A stretch of 18,230 bases of DNA, from the NCBI GenBank assembly GCA_949286775.1, contig CASEDW010000064.1:1-18230 (forward strand), written 5' to 3'. This document shows, piece by piece, positions 8,007 through 14,074 of this stretch. This DNA is from an uncultured Eubacteriales bacterium. GTDB lineage: Bacteria > Bacillota > Clostridia > Lachnospirales > Lachnospiraceae. Below the pieces are notes generated by a model, which had not been told where the DNA came from, searched no databases, and was given only the letters and a program-made list of their open reading frames with translations. Positions within the stretch are counted from its first letter, which is position 1. Each line of letters opens with the position of its first letter. The translations under genes and the position numbers were made by a program.

Positions 8007-8020
8007 ATTTTCGGTAAAAT
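7992..8020 (+). promoter_or_regulatory. promoter of the second hydrogenase operon
   Basis: TTAAAA at 7992-7997 and TAAAAT at 8015-8020 are 17 bases apart (four and five matches to consensus). The start point would be near 8027, giving a leader of about 25 bases. The box assignment is moderate because the region is AT-rich. Confidence 0.5.
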
Positions 8021-8051
8021 ACTTAATAATTATTGGAGGTGGTGTAAAAGC

Positions 8052-8522
8052 ATGTTAGACAAGAGCTATTATGATAAAACGGACGAGATCATAGCTGAGC
8101 ACGGCGCGCGTCATGCTTCTCTGATACCGATTATTCAGGATATCCAGGCGCAGTACAGGTATCTGCCGTTGGAACTTTTAAGCTATGTCGCGAAAAAGAT
8201 CGGCATAACTGAGGCAAAGGCGTACAGTGTCGCGACTTTTTATGAGAATTTTTCTTTCGAGCCGAAAGGAAAATATGTGATAAAGGTGTGCGACGGAACG
8301 GCGTGTCATGTCCGTGGTTCTACTCCTATTTTAGAACGGTTGTACAGCGAGCTTGGACTTTCCCAGGAAAAGAAAACAACTGACGATATGATGTTTACGT
8401 TGGAAACTGTTTCATGTCTGGGAGCATGCGGACTTGCTCCGGTAATGACAGTTAACGATAAAGTGTATCCGGCAATGACTCCGGATGCTGCTGCGGCATT
8501 GATCAGGGAATTGAGAGGTTAG
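8052..8522 (+). CDS. hydC: NuoE-like [2Fe-2S] subunit of second NAD-linked [FeFe]-hydrogenase (HydC type)
   Basis: This 156-residue thioredoxin-like [2Fe-2S] subunit is paralogous to the product of the first gene in the window. Cluster ligands are C80 and C85 (CDGTAC) and C122 and C126 (CLGAC, followed by GLAPVM), with no extra cysteines. The core motif SVATFYENF is at 59-67. The open frame can be extended to a TTG at 7989. I chose the ATG at 8052 because TTGGAGGTGG at 8033-8042 lies just before it, and because the TTG start would overlap the proposed promoter and Rex-like site. The upstream extension also lacks family similarity. It is first of three genes, and the next ATG is four bases past its stop. 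It should relay electrons between the flavin subunit and the hydrogenase subunit. Confidence 0.93.
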   Translation: MLDKSYYDKTDEIIAEHGARHASLIPIIQDIQAQYRYLPLELLSYVAKKIGITEAKAYSVATFYENFSFEPKGKYVIKVCDGTACHVRGSTPILERLYSELGLSQEKKTTDDMMFTLETVSCLGACGLAPVMTVNDKVYPAMTPDAAAALIRELRG

Positions 8523-8526
8523 GCTT

Positions 8527-10413
8527 ATGGATAAGATTACGAACAGAGATATGCTGGAAAAGGCAAGATCAAAATCCCGGCAAGAAGTGGAAAGCAGCAG
8601 ATGCCGCATTCTCATTTGCGCGGGAACAGGATGTCTTGCCGGCGGCTCAGGTGAAATATATAAAAGAATGTGTCAGCTTGTAGCGGATAATCCGAATATA
8701 GAAGTTCATTTCGGAGACGGTATAGCTCACGGAGACGGCGATATCGCGGTTCATAAGAGCGGATGTCACGGATTCTGCGAGATGGGTCCACTTATGAGGA
8801 TAGAGCCGATGGGCATTCTTTATACGAAAGTAAAACCGGAAAACTGTGATGAGATATTTCATCGCACCATAGAAAAGGGTGAAATAATTCGCGAATTGCT
8901 TTTTAAACAGGACGGCAGGGAATATCAGCGTCAGGAGGACATTCCATTTTATAAAAAACAGACAAGAAACGTTCTTAAGAACTGTGGACATATCGACGCG
9001 GAGCATATCAGCGAATATCTTGCGACAGGAGGATATAAGGCGCTTGAAAAAGTCCTCTTTGAAATGACTCCGGACGAGGTAATAAAAGAAATTTCGGAAT
9101 CTGAACTCAGAGGACGCGGAGGCGGCGGATTTTCGACAGGATACAAGTGGACGCAGGTTGCTCGACAGAAAGAGAAGATAAGATATATCGTATGCAACGG
9201 AGACGAGGGCGACCCCGGAGCATTTATGGACAGAAGCGTTATGGAAGGCGATCCTCACAAAATGCTTGAAGGCATGATGATCGCCGCTTACGCCGTGAGA
9301 GCGCAGGAAGGTTATATTTACGTCCGCGCGGAATATCCGCTTGCTATTGAACGACTGAAAAAAGCCATATCACAGGCAGAAGAATGCGGACTGTTAGGTG
9401 ACAATATCCTTGGAACTGATTTTTCATTCCGAATTCATATAAACCGTGGCGCAGGAGCGTTTGTCTGCGGCGAAGGAAGCGCCCTTACGGCATCTATCGA
9501 AGGAAACAGAGGTATGCCGCGCGTTAAACCGCCGAGAACCGTCGAACAGGGTCTCTTCGCGAAACCAACCGTGCTTAACAACGTTGAAACATTTGCTAAC
9601 GTGCCGATGATAATTCAGGAAGGCGCGAAGTGGTTTAAGAGCATAGGCACTGAAAAGAGCCCGGGAACAAAGGCGTTCGCCCTTACGGGAAGCGTTAAGC
9701 ATACAGGTCTTATCGAAGTACCGATGGGAACTACGCTGCGCGAGATCATATATGATATAGGCGGCGGCATAAAAGGCGACGGAACGTTTAAGGCAGTTCA
9801 GATAGGAGGACCTTCAGGAGGATGTCTGACGGAACAGCATATGGATATAGGACTTGATTTCGATTCGCTGAAAAAGATCGGCGCGATGATAGGTTCCGGC
9901 GGTCTTGTTGTCATGGACAATCACACGTGTATGGTTGAAGTGGCGAGATTTTTTATGAATTTCACGCAGAACGAGAGCTGTGGAAAATGCGTGCCATGCC
10001 GCGAGGGTACAAAGCGTATGCTCGATATACTTGAGCGCATTGTATCAGGAAGAGGAAAGCTTGAAGATCTTGACATGCTCGAAGAACTTGCAGGCATGAT
10101 AACGGATACGGCGCTTTGCGGACTTGGAAAGAGCGCGGCGCTTCCTGTGATGAGTACTCTTAAGTTTTTCAGGAATGAATACGAAGAACATGTTATAGAC
10201 AAACGCTGCGCTTCGCATACATGTTCTGCTATGAAGAGGTATATAATAAGTCCTGACAGATGTAAGGGCTGTTCAAAATGCGCGCGAAACTGTCCGGCAG
10301 GAGCCATAAGCGGCAAAGTTAAAGAACCTTTTGTTATCGACCCTGATAAATGTATCAGGTGCGGAGCCTGCGAGAGCGCGTGCGCGTTCGGCGCTATACA
10401 TATAGAATGGTAG
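8527..10413 (+). CDS. hydB: NuoF-like NAD(H)/FMN flavoprotein subunit of second hydrogenase (HydB type)
   Basis: This 628-residue flavoprotein has the same domain order as the 1004-2803 product plus an extra N-terminal helix of about 25 residues. The [2Fe-2S] domain has C31, C36, C80 and C84. The FMN/NADH core has RGRGGGGFSTGYKW at 195-208, CNGDEGDPGAFMDR near 223 and CGEGSAL near 314. N3 ligands are C485, C488, C491 and C531. The C-terminal ferredoxin domain has clusters at C579/C582/C585/C589 and C609/C612/C615/C619. C561 and C566, with H564, match the C-x4-C linker pair of the other flavoprotein. The pocket loops differ from canonical NuoF: GEG replaces GEE, GFST replaces GFPT, and CNGD replaces CNAD. 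Nucleotide preference and bifurcation cannot be read from this. GAGAGG precedes the ATG by eight bases. Confidence 0.95.
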   Translation: MDKITNRDMLEKARSKSRQEVESSRCRILICAGTGCLAGGSGEIYKRMCQLVADNPNIEVHFGDGIAHGDGDIAVHKSGCHGFCEMGPLMRIEPMGILYTKVKPENCDEIFHRTIEKGEIIRELLFKQDGREYQRQEDIPFYKKQTRNVLKNCGHIDAEHISEYLATGGYKALEKVLFEMTPDEVIKEISESELRGRGGGGFSTGYKWTQVARQKEKIRYIVCNGDEGDPGAFMDRSVMEGDPHKMLEGMMIAAYAVRAQEGYIYVRAEYPLAIERLKKAISQAEECGLLGDNILGTDFSFRIHINRGAGAFVCGEGSALTASIEGNRGMPRVKPPRTVEQGLFAKPTVLNNVETFANVPMIIQEGAKWFKSIGTEKSPGTKAFALTGSVKHTGLIEVPMGTTLREIIYDIGGGIKGDGTFKAVQIGGPSGGCLTEQHMDIGLDFDSLKKIGAMIGSGGLVVMDNHTCMVEVARFFMNFTQNESCGKCVPCREGTKRMLDILERIVSGRGKLEDLDMLEELAGMITDTALCGLGKSAALPVMSTLKFFRNEYEEHVIDKRCASHTCSAMKRYIISPDRCKGCSKCARNCPAGAISGKVKEPFVIDPDKCIRCGACESACAFGAIHIEW

Positions 10414-10426
10414 GAGGTGAGAGATA

Positions 10427-12109
10427 ATGGGATATATGACTATAAATAATATGCGGGTTAAGTTTACGGATGAGAAAAACGTGCTTTCCGTTATCCGCAA
10501 GGCCGGCATCGATCTTCCTACATTCTGCTATCATTCGGAACTTTCCACTTATGGAGCTTGCCGTATGTGCGTAGTGGAAGACGAAAGAGGAAAAGTATTC
10601 GCTTCATGTTCTGAGGTGCCAAAAGACGGAATGGTTATTTACACAAATACGCCGAGGCTTCAGCACCACAGAAAGATGATAATAGAGCTGATGCTCGCGT
10701 CTCATGACAGAGACTGTACAAGCTGCGCGAAAAACGGAGTATGTACGCTTCAGTCCCTTGCGAATCAGCTGAATGTAAGCAATGTAAGATTTGAAAATTA
10801 TAAAAAAGAACTTCCAAAAGATACAAGTTCAGATTGCATTATACGCGATCCGAATAAATGTATACTTTGCGGTGACTGCGTGCGCATGTGCGAGGAGATA
10901 CAGGGACTCGGAATTCTTGATTTCGTTTCAAGAGGATCAAAAATGCACGTAACAACTGCCTTTGACAGGCCTCTTTCGGCTACTGAGTGCGTAGGATGCG
11001 GACAGTGCCGCATCGTCTGCCCTACCGGAGCTATTCTGATTAAACGAGATATGGATCCAGTCTGGAGAGATCTTGCGGATAAAGACAAAATCGTAGTGGC
11101 GCAGATAGCTCCGGCAGTACGTGTTGCAATAGGAGAAAGATTCGGACTTCCAAAAGGAGAAAATGTAATAGGACTTCTTGTCGCGGCTCTCAGAAGGCTT
11201 GGATTTGACAGAGTTTATGATACGAATTTTGGAGCCGATCTTACGGTAATGGAAGAGTCAAAGGAATTTCATGAGCGTCTTACATCAGGAGGAAAGCTTC
11301 CTCTGTTTACTTCATGCTGTCCGGCATGGGTAAAATACTGTGAACAGAAATATCCGGAGTTCAAAGAGAATCTTTCCACATGTAAGTCGCCGCAGGAGAT
11401 GTTCGGAGCTCTCCTGAAAGAAGAGGCACGGCAGAACGCGGATAAGGAATCAAGAAAAACGGTTGTCGTTTCTATAATGCCCTGTTCCGCTAAAAAAGCG
11501 GAGATAAAACGACCCGAGCATTTTACCGCGGGAGAACAGGATGTGGATTATGTATTATCTACCGTAGAAATAAGCCGTATGATAAGGGAAGCAGGACTTG
11601 ATCTGGCTAACTTAAAGCCTGAAGCTATGGACATGCCGTTTGGACTGGCTTCAGGAGGCGGAGCTATATTCGGCGTTACCGGCGGCGTTACGGAAGCTGT
11701 TCTACGCCGTCTCATTGGCAGTCATAATGCTGAAGAACTTGAAATGATCAGCGACACCGGAATCAGAGGAGAGAACAATATTAAGGAAGCAACTGTAACT
11801 TTAAACGGAAGAGAACTTAAGATAGCCGTGGTTAACGGACTTGCCTCTGCAGGAAAACTTCTTGACAGGATTAAATCCGGTGAAGCGTACTATGACTTTG
11901 TTGAAGTGATGGCATGCAGAAGCGGATGCATTGGCGGCGGCGGACAGCCGGCGCAGAGAAGCTCAAAGGTCAAAAAAGCAAGGGCGGTCGGTATTTATGA
12001 AGTTGACCGCACGTCGCAGATCAAGATATCGAATGAAAATCCGATCATAGAAAATGTATACAATGGAATTCTTAAAGGAAAAGTTCATGAATTGCTGCAT
12101 ACGAGATGA
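10427..12109 (+). CDS. hydA: [FeFe]-hydrogenase catalytic subunit of second operon, M3-type (HydA)
   Basis: This 560-residue protein carries a second complete H-cluster. Cluster ligands in order: [2Fe-2S] C34, C45, C48, C61; His-Cys [4Fe-4S] H93, C97, C100, C106; two [4Fe-4S] motifs beginning at C145 and C188; then the H domain with FTSCCPAW (C297, C298), MPCSAKKAE (C353) and EVMACRSGCIGGGGQP (C497, C501). All cluster ligands are present, so an active enzyme is expected. Differences from the first hydrogenase: GGVTEAVLR (T422) replaces GGVMEAALR (Met in Clostridium pasteurianum CpI), the region after L3 is shorter, and the protein ends at HELLHTR without the usual terminal Tyr. AGGAGGTGA at 10412-10420, six bases before the ATG, is a near-perfect ribosome binding site. 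A second in-frame ATG lies at 10436. Confidence 0.96.
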   Translation: MGYMTINNMRVKFTDEKNVLSVIRKAGIDLPTFCYHSELSTYGACRMCVVEDERGKVFASCSEVPKDGMVIYTNTPRLQHHRKMIIELMLASHDRDCTSCAKNGVCTLQSLANQLNVSNVRFENYKKELPKDTSSDCIIRDPNKCILCGDCVRMCEEIQGLGILDFVSRGSKMHVTTAFDRPLSATECVGCGQCRIVCPTGAILIKRDMDPVWRDLADKDKIVVAQIAPAVRVAIGERFGLPKGENVIGLLVAALRRLGFDRVYDTNFGADLTVMEESKEFHERLTSGGKLPLFTSCCPAWVKYCEQKYPEFKENLSTCKSPQEMFGALLKEEARQNADKESRKTVVVSIMPCSAKKAEIKRPEHFTAGEQDVDYVLSTVEISRMIREAGLDLANLKPEAMDMPFGLASGGGAIFGVTGGVTEAVLRRLIGSHNAEELEMISDTGIRGENNIKEATVTLNGRELKIAVVNGLASAGKLLDRIKSGEAYYDFVEVMACRSGCIGGGGQPAQRSSKVKKARAVGIYEVDRTSQIKISNENPIIENVYNGILKGKVHELLHTR

Positions 12110-12168
12110 TGAAGCTCGATTGTCGGGTAACTCATAATATTTTCCTTGAATCAGAAGATTAAATGCAT

Positions 12169-12216
12169 AAAGCGGAAATGTTTATCTGAAGTTCAGAGAT
12201 CATTTCCGCTTTTTTT
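12169..12216. terminator. terminator of the second hydrogenase operon, possibly bidirectional
   Basis: AAAGCGGAAATG at 12169-12180 pairs perfectly with CATTTCCGCTTT at 12201-12212 and is followed by further T residues. The loop can form an inner ATCT/AGAT stem. It lies between the hydrogenase gene and the convergent Nudix gene. The T tract is strong on the plus strand and weaker on the minus strand. Confidence 0.88.
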
Positions 12217-12227
12217 GCTGTATTTAA

Positions 12228-12785
12228 TCAGAAACCGAGTATACGCGCGGCCTTTAGCAGCGCCGCCTGTGTTTTGCCGTCTTCAATCTTGTTGTTCATT
12301 ACATCGTCAAGGAGCTGTTCAATTGGAACAGTTTTAAATCGAAGAAATTCATCCTTGTCAAGCTGCTGTTCCCCTTTTGTAAGATCACAAGCCATAAAAA
12401 GATATATCTTCTCCGTACTGTAGGCGCAGGTAGGAATGTATATTCCTAAATAAGTCCAGTTTTCAGCAGTATATCCAGTTTCTTCGCGAAGTTCGCGTCT
12501 TGCTGCATCCAAAGGATTTTCGGAAGCGGCGTCAAGTTTACCCGCCGGAAGTTCAGTTATAATGCGGTTAAATGGATATCTGAACTGTTCCTCGATGATT
12601 ACTTCGTTGTTTTCAGTAATAGGAACAATGCAGACAGCACCGTTATGCCTGATAACTTCCCTTGTGGTAGTGTTTCCGTTTGGAAGCGATACTTTATCTT
12701 TAAATACATGAAGAAGTTTTCCGGAATATACCTCTTCAGAACTGATAGTTTTTTCAAATAATTCGCCGTTATATTCAGAATACAT
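12228..12785 (-). CDS. Nudix hydrolase, probable ADP-ribose pyrophosphatase (NudF-like)
   Basis: This 185-residue cytoplasmic enzyme probably hydrolyses ADP-ribose or a related nucleoside diphosphate sugar to AMP plus sugar phosphate. The Nudix box runs from PAGK to the core RELREETGY, with E-x7-REL-x-EE-x-G intact. The spacing between the first Gly and first Glu is one residue longer than the textbook GX5E. NGAVCIVPI and EEQFRYPF upstream of the box are typical of the ADP-ribose pyrophosphatase subfamily. The ATG is supported by GGAGG at 12795-12799, nine bases away. It converges on the hydrogenase operon and diverges from queT. NAD-derived ADP-ribose is a plausible substrate in a cell with heavy NAD turnover, but this is inference. 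Confidence 0.9.
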   Translation of the reverse strand: MYSEYNGELFEKTISSEEVYSGKLLHVFKDKVSLPNGNTTTREVIRHNGAVCIVPITENNEVIIEEQFRYPFNRIITELPAGKLDAASENPLDAARRELREETGYTAENWTYLGIYIPTCAYSTEKIYLFMACDLTKGEQQLDKDEFLRFKTVPIEQLLDDVMNNKIEDGKTQAALLKAARILGF

Positions 12786-12843
12786 ATTGATGAACCTCCG
12801 TTTATAAAATGTGAATTGCAGATTAACTCATTGCTATATTGAG

Positions 12844-12852
12844 ATTATAACA
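12844..12852 (-). promoter_or_regulatory. extended -10 promoter of the Nudix gene
   Basis: Read on the minus strand this is TGT followed by a consensus TATAAT. No convincing -35 box was found 16-18 bases upstream, which is tolerable with an extended -10. The leader would be about 50 bases. Confidence 0.6.
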
Positions 12853-12914
12853 TTTAATTCTAAAATGCGACATATTTTTGAAGGTTCAGAAACTAAAGTC
12901 CGGAGATTTTTTTA

Positions 12915-12943
12915 TTGCATTAAATCATCGCATCTGATAATAT
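12915..12943 (+). promoter_or_regulatory. promoter of the preQ1 riboswitch-queT transcript
   Basis: TTGCAT at 12915-12920 and TAATAT at 12938-12943 are 17 bases apart, with TGA before the -10. The start point would fall near 12950, just ahead of the aptamer at 12955, which supports the choice. An overlapping GATAAT at 12936-12941 is an alternative -10. Confidence 0.6.
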
Positions 12944-12954
12944 TTTTGCTGCAC

Positions 12955-12997
12955 GGTCAGTTCGAGACCTTCCTGACCTAAAATAAAACTAAAGGAG
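12955..12997 (+). ncRNA. preQ1-I riboswitch, probably translational
   Basis: P1 is GGTCAG (12955-12960) with CTGACC (12973-12978). The 12-base loop TTCGAGACCTTC has the class I features UUC-N-AG and a final C at the position that reads preQ1. An A-rich tail, TAAAATAAAACTAAAGGAG, follows. AG in the loop can pair with CT at 12989-12990 to form the pseudoknot, and CCTT in the loop could also pair with AAGG at 12992-12995. The ribosome binding site AAGGAG is the end of the tail, so ligand binding should hide it and stop translation of queT. The downstream gene is the expected kind of target. Confidence 0.88.
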
Positions 12998-13007
12998 ACA
13001 ATTGAAT

Positions 13008-13499
13008 ATGAACAAAAAGGTATTATTTATCACACAATCCGCAGTCATTGCCGCTGTATATGTGGTTTTGACTTACATCTGCAACATGCTTGGACTTGCG
13101 AACGGAGTTATCCAGGTGCGTTTTTCCGAGGCGCTTACAATACTGCCTTTCTTTACGCCGACGGCTATCCCTGGACTTTTTGTCGGATGTTTATTGTCAA
13201 ACGTTCTGACAGGATGCGCGATATGGGATATTATTTTCGGTTCGCTGGCGACGCTTATAGGAGCAGTATTTACTTATCTTCTCAGAAAAAGATCGCCGTT
13301 CTTAGCGCCAATACCGCCTATACTCGCAAACGTCCTGATCGTTCCTTTCGTACTTATGTATGCTTACGGAGTGCCTGATGCGTGGTGGTTCCTGGCAGTT
13401 ACGATCGGAGCCGGAGAAGTAATATCCTGTGGTATTTTGGGAATGCTTCTGTATTTTGCGCTTAAGCCATATAAAAAATATATTTTCAAAACAGTTTAA
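13008..13499 (+). CDS. queT: QueT-family queuosine precursor transporter (ECF S component)
   Basis: This 163-residue hydrophobic integral membrane protein is predicted to bring queuosine precursors such as preQ1 or queuine into the cell as the substrate-binding S component of an ECF transporter. It has five or six membrane segments. Family features include the N-terminal TQSAVIAAVYVVLT, the conserved IQVRFSEALTILPFF near 35-50 and the GC--SN segment after PGLFVG. Energising ECF subunits are not in this window and are presumably shared and encoded elsewhere. The ATG at 13008 is preferred over an in-frame TTG at 13002 because AAGGAG ends ten bases before the ATG and only four before the TTG. 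The preQ1-I riboswitch directly upstream strongly supports the substrate assignment. Confidence 0.93.
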   Translation: MNKKVLFITQSAVIAAVYVVLTYICNMLGLANGVIQVRFSEALTILPFFTPTAIPGLFVGCLLSNVLTGCAIWDIIFGSLATLIGAVFTYLLRKRSPFLAPIPPILANVLIVPFVLMYAYGVPDAWWFLAVTIGAGEVISCGILGMLLYFALKPYKKYIFKTV

Positions 13500-13523
13500 A
13501 ATAGAATATTTTTTCATATATCA

Positions 13524-13560
13524 AAAGGGGAATTGCGTCACACGTCAATTCCCTTTAAAA
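13524..13560 (+). terminator. probable terminator after queT
   Basis: GGGAATTG and CAATTCCC pair perfectly, extended by a G-U and two A-T pairs at the base and a CGT/ACG inner stem. Only TTT follows before A residues, so termination may be leaky and the DUF1294 gene could receive read-through. Confidence 0.6.
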
Positions 13561-13601
13561 TATTAAAAAACTTTATTAAGAATGAAACCGGGAGATAACA
13601 G

Positions 13602-13862
13602 ATGATTATATATCTTATCATAATCAATATAATAGCCTTTTTTGTCATGGGTGAAGATAAAAGAAGGGCGAGAATACATCGATGGAGGATACAGGAAAAA
13701 GTTTTATTTGTTTTGGCGCTTGTAGGAGGCGCGGCCGGAAGTATCCTTGGAATGATCACTTTTCATCACAAAACACAAAAGATACGCTTCGCGGTCGGGA
13801 TGCCGCTTATACTCGTGCTGAATATAATTTGTATATATGCTTTTTATAATTTTCTGAAATAA
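13602..13862 (+). CDS. DUF1294 family small membrane protein
   Basis: This 86-residue protein has unknown function. It starts with a membrane segment (about 2-16) followed directly by MGEDKRRAR, then WRIQEKVL, a small-residue-rich segment GGAAGSILGM, the conserved FHHKTQKIRF and a final membrane segment (about 65-84). The pattern of DK-x2-A, R-I-x-E and F-x-HKT-x-K-x2-F is the signature of DUF1294. GGGAG at 13590-13594 lies seven bases before the ATG. No clear promoter of its own was found. It may be read from the queT transcript through the weak terminator. Nothing in its context suggests a role. Confidence 0.9.
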   Translation: MIIYLIIINIIAFFVMGEDKRRARIHRWRIQEKVLFVLALVGGAAGSILGMITFHHKTQKIRFAVGMPLILVLNIICIYAFYNFLK

Positions 13863-13893
13863 AAATGACCTCGTTTTATATATAACGCAAGTC

Positions 13894-13953
13894 TTTTGAG
13901 ATTTTCCATGAGTCAGCAGTGATTTTTTCGTGCTGCGCACTCTCAAAATCACT
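13894..13953. repeat. overlapping, mutually exclusive inverted repeats
   Basis: TTTTGAGA (13894-13901) pairs with TCTCAAAA (13941-13948), and AGTGATTTT (13918-13926) pairs with AAAATCACT (13945-13953). The two stems share 13945-13948, so only one can form at a time. An inner GTGC-TGC-GCAC hairpin (13930-13940) and a CAGCA/TGCTG pairing add to this. The region lies between convergent genes and has no U-rich tail typical of a terminator. Confidence 0.55.
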
Positions 13954-13973
13954 TAAAACATTCGGATTCCGCT

Positions 13974-13990
13974 CATTTTTTACAAAAATG
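13974..13990. repeat. small perfect hairpin
   Basis: CATTTTT and AAAAATG are separated by TAC, giving a seven-base perfect stem. It is AT-rich and could assist termination of either convergent gene, but it lacks a GC-rich base. Confidence 0.4.
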
Positions 13991-14021
13991 GCTACATCCT
14001 TATGTTTTAGCGGGCCTCATA

Positions 14022-14056
14022 GACACAAAATCGTATGTAAACATCCGATTTGTGTC
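14022..14056. repeat. long hairpin downstream of the HD-domain gene
   Basis: GACACAAAATCG pairs with CGATTTGTGTC with a single bulged A. An inner ATG/CAT stem extends it to almost the full 35 bases. It lies 19 bases beyond the stop codon of the minus-strand gene. It may terminate or stabilise that transcript, although no T tract follows on either strand. Confidence 0.55.
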
Positions 14057-14074
14057 CATTTGTCCCTTGACTCA

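Noticed and set aside
7989..8051. Longer hydC protein starting at TTG 7989
   Set aside because: It would overlap the proposed promoter and operator, lacks a ribosome binding site and family similarity. The ATG at 8052 has a strong one.
8647..9258. 203-codon minus-strand frame inside the second flavoprotein gene
   Set aside because: Shadow of a strongly conserved coding region. Its translation is Cys/Phe-rich without any known motif.
12146..12337. 63-codon plus-strand frame at the end of the Nudix gene
   Set aside because: It runs through the terminator hairpin and the opposite strand of the Nudix gene and has no ribosome binding site.
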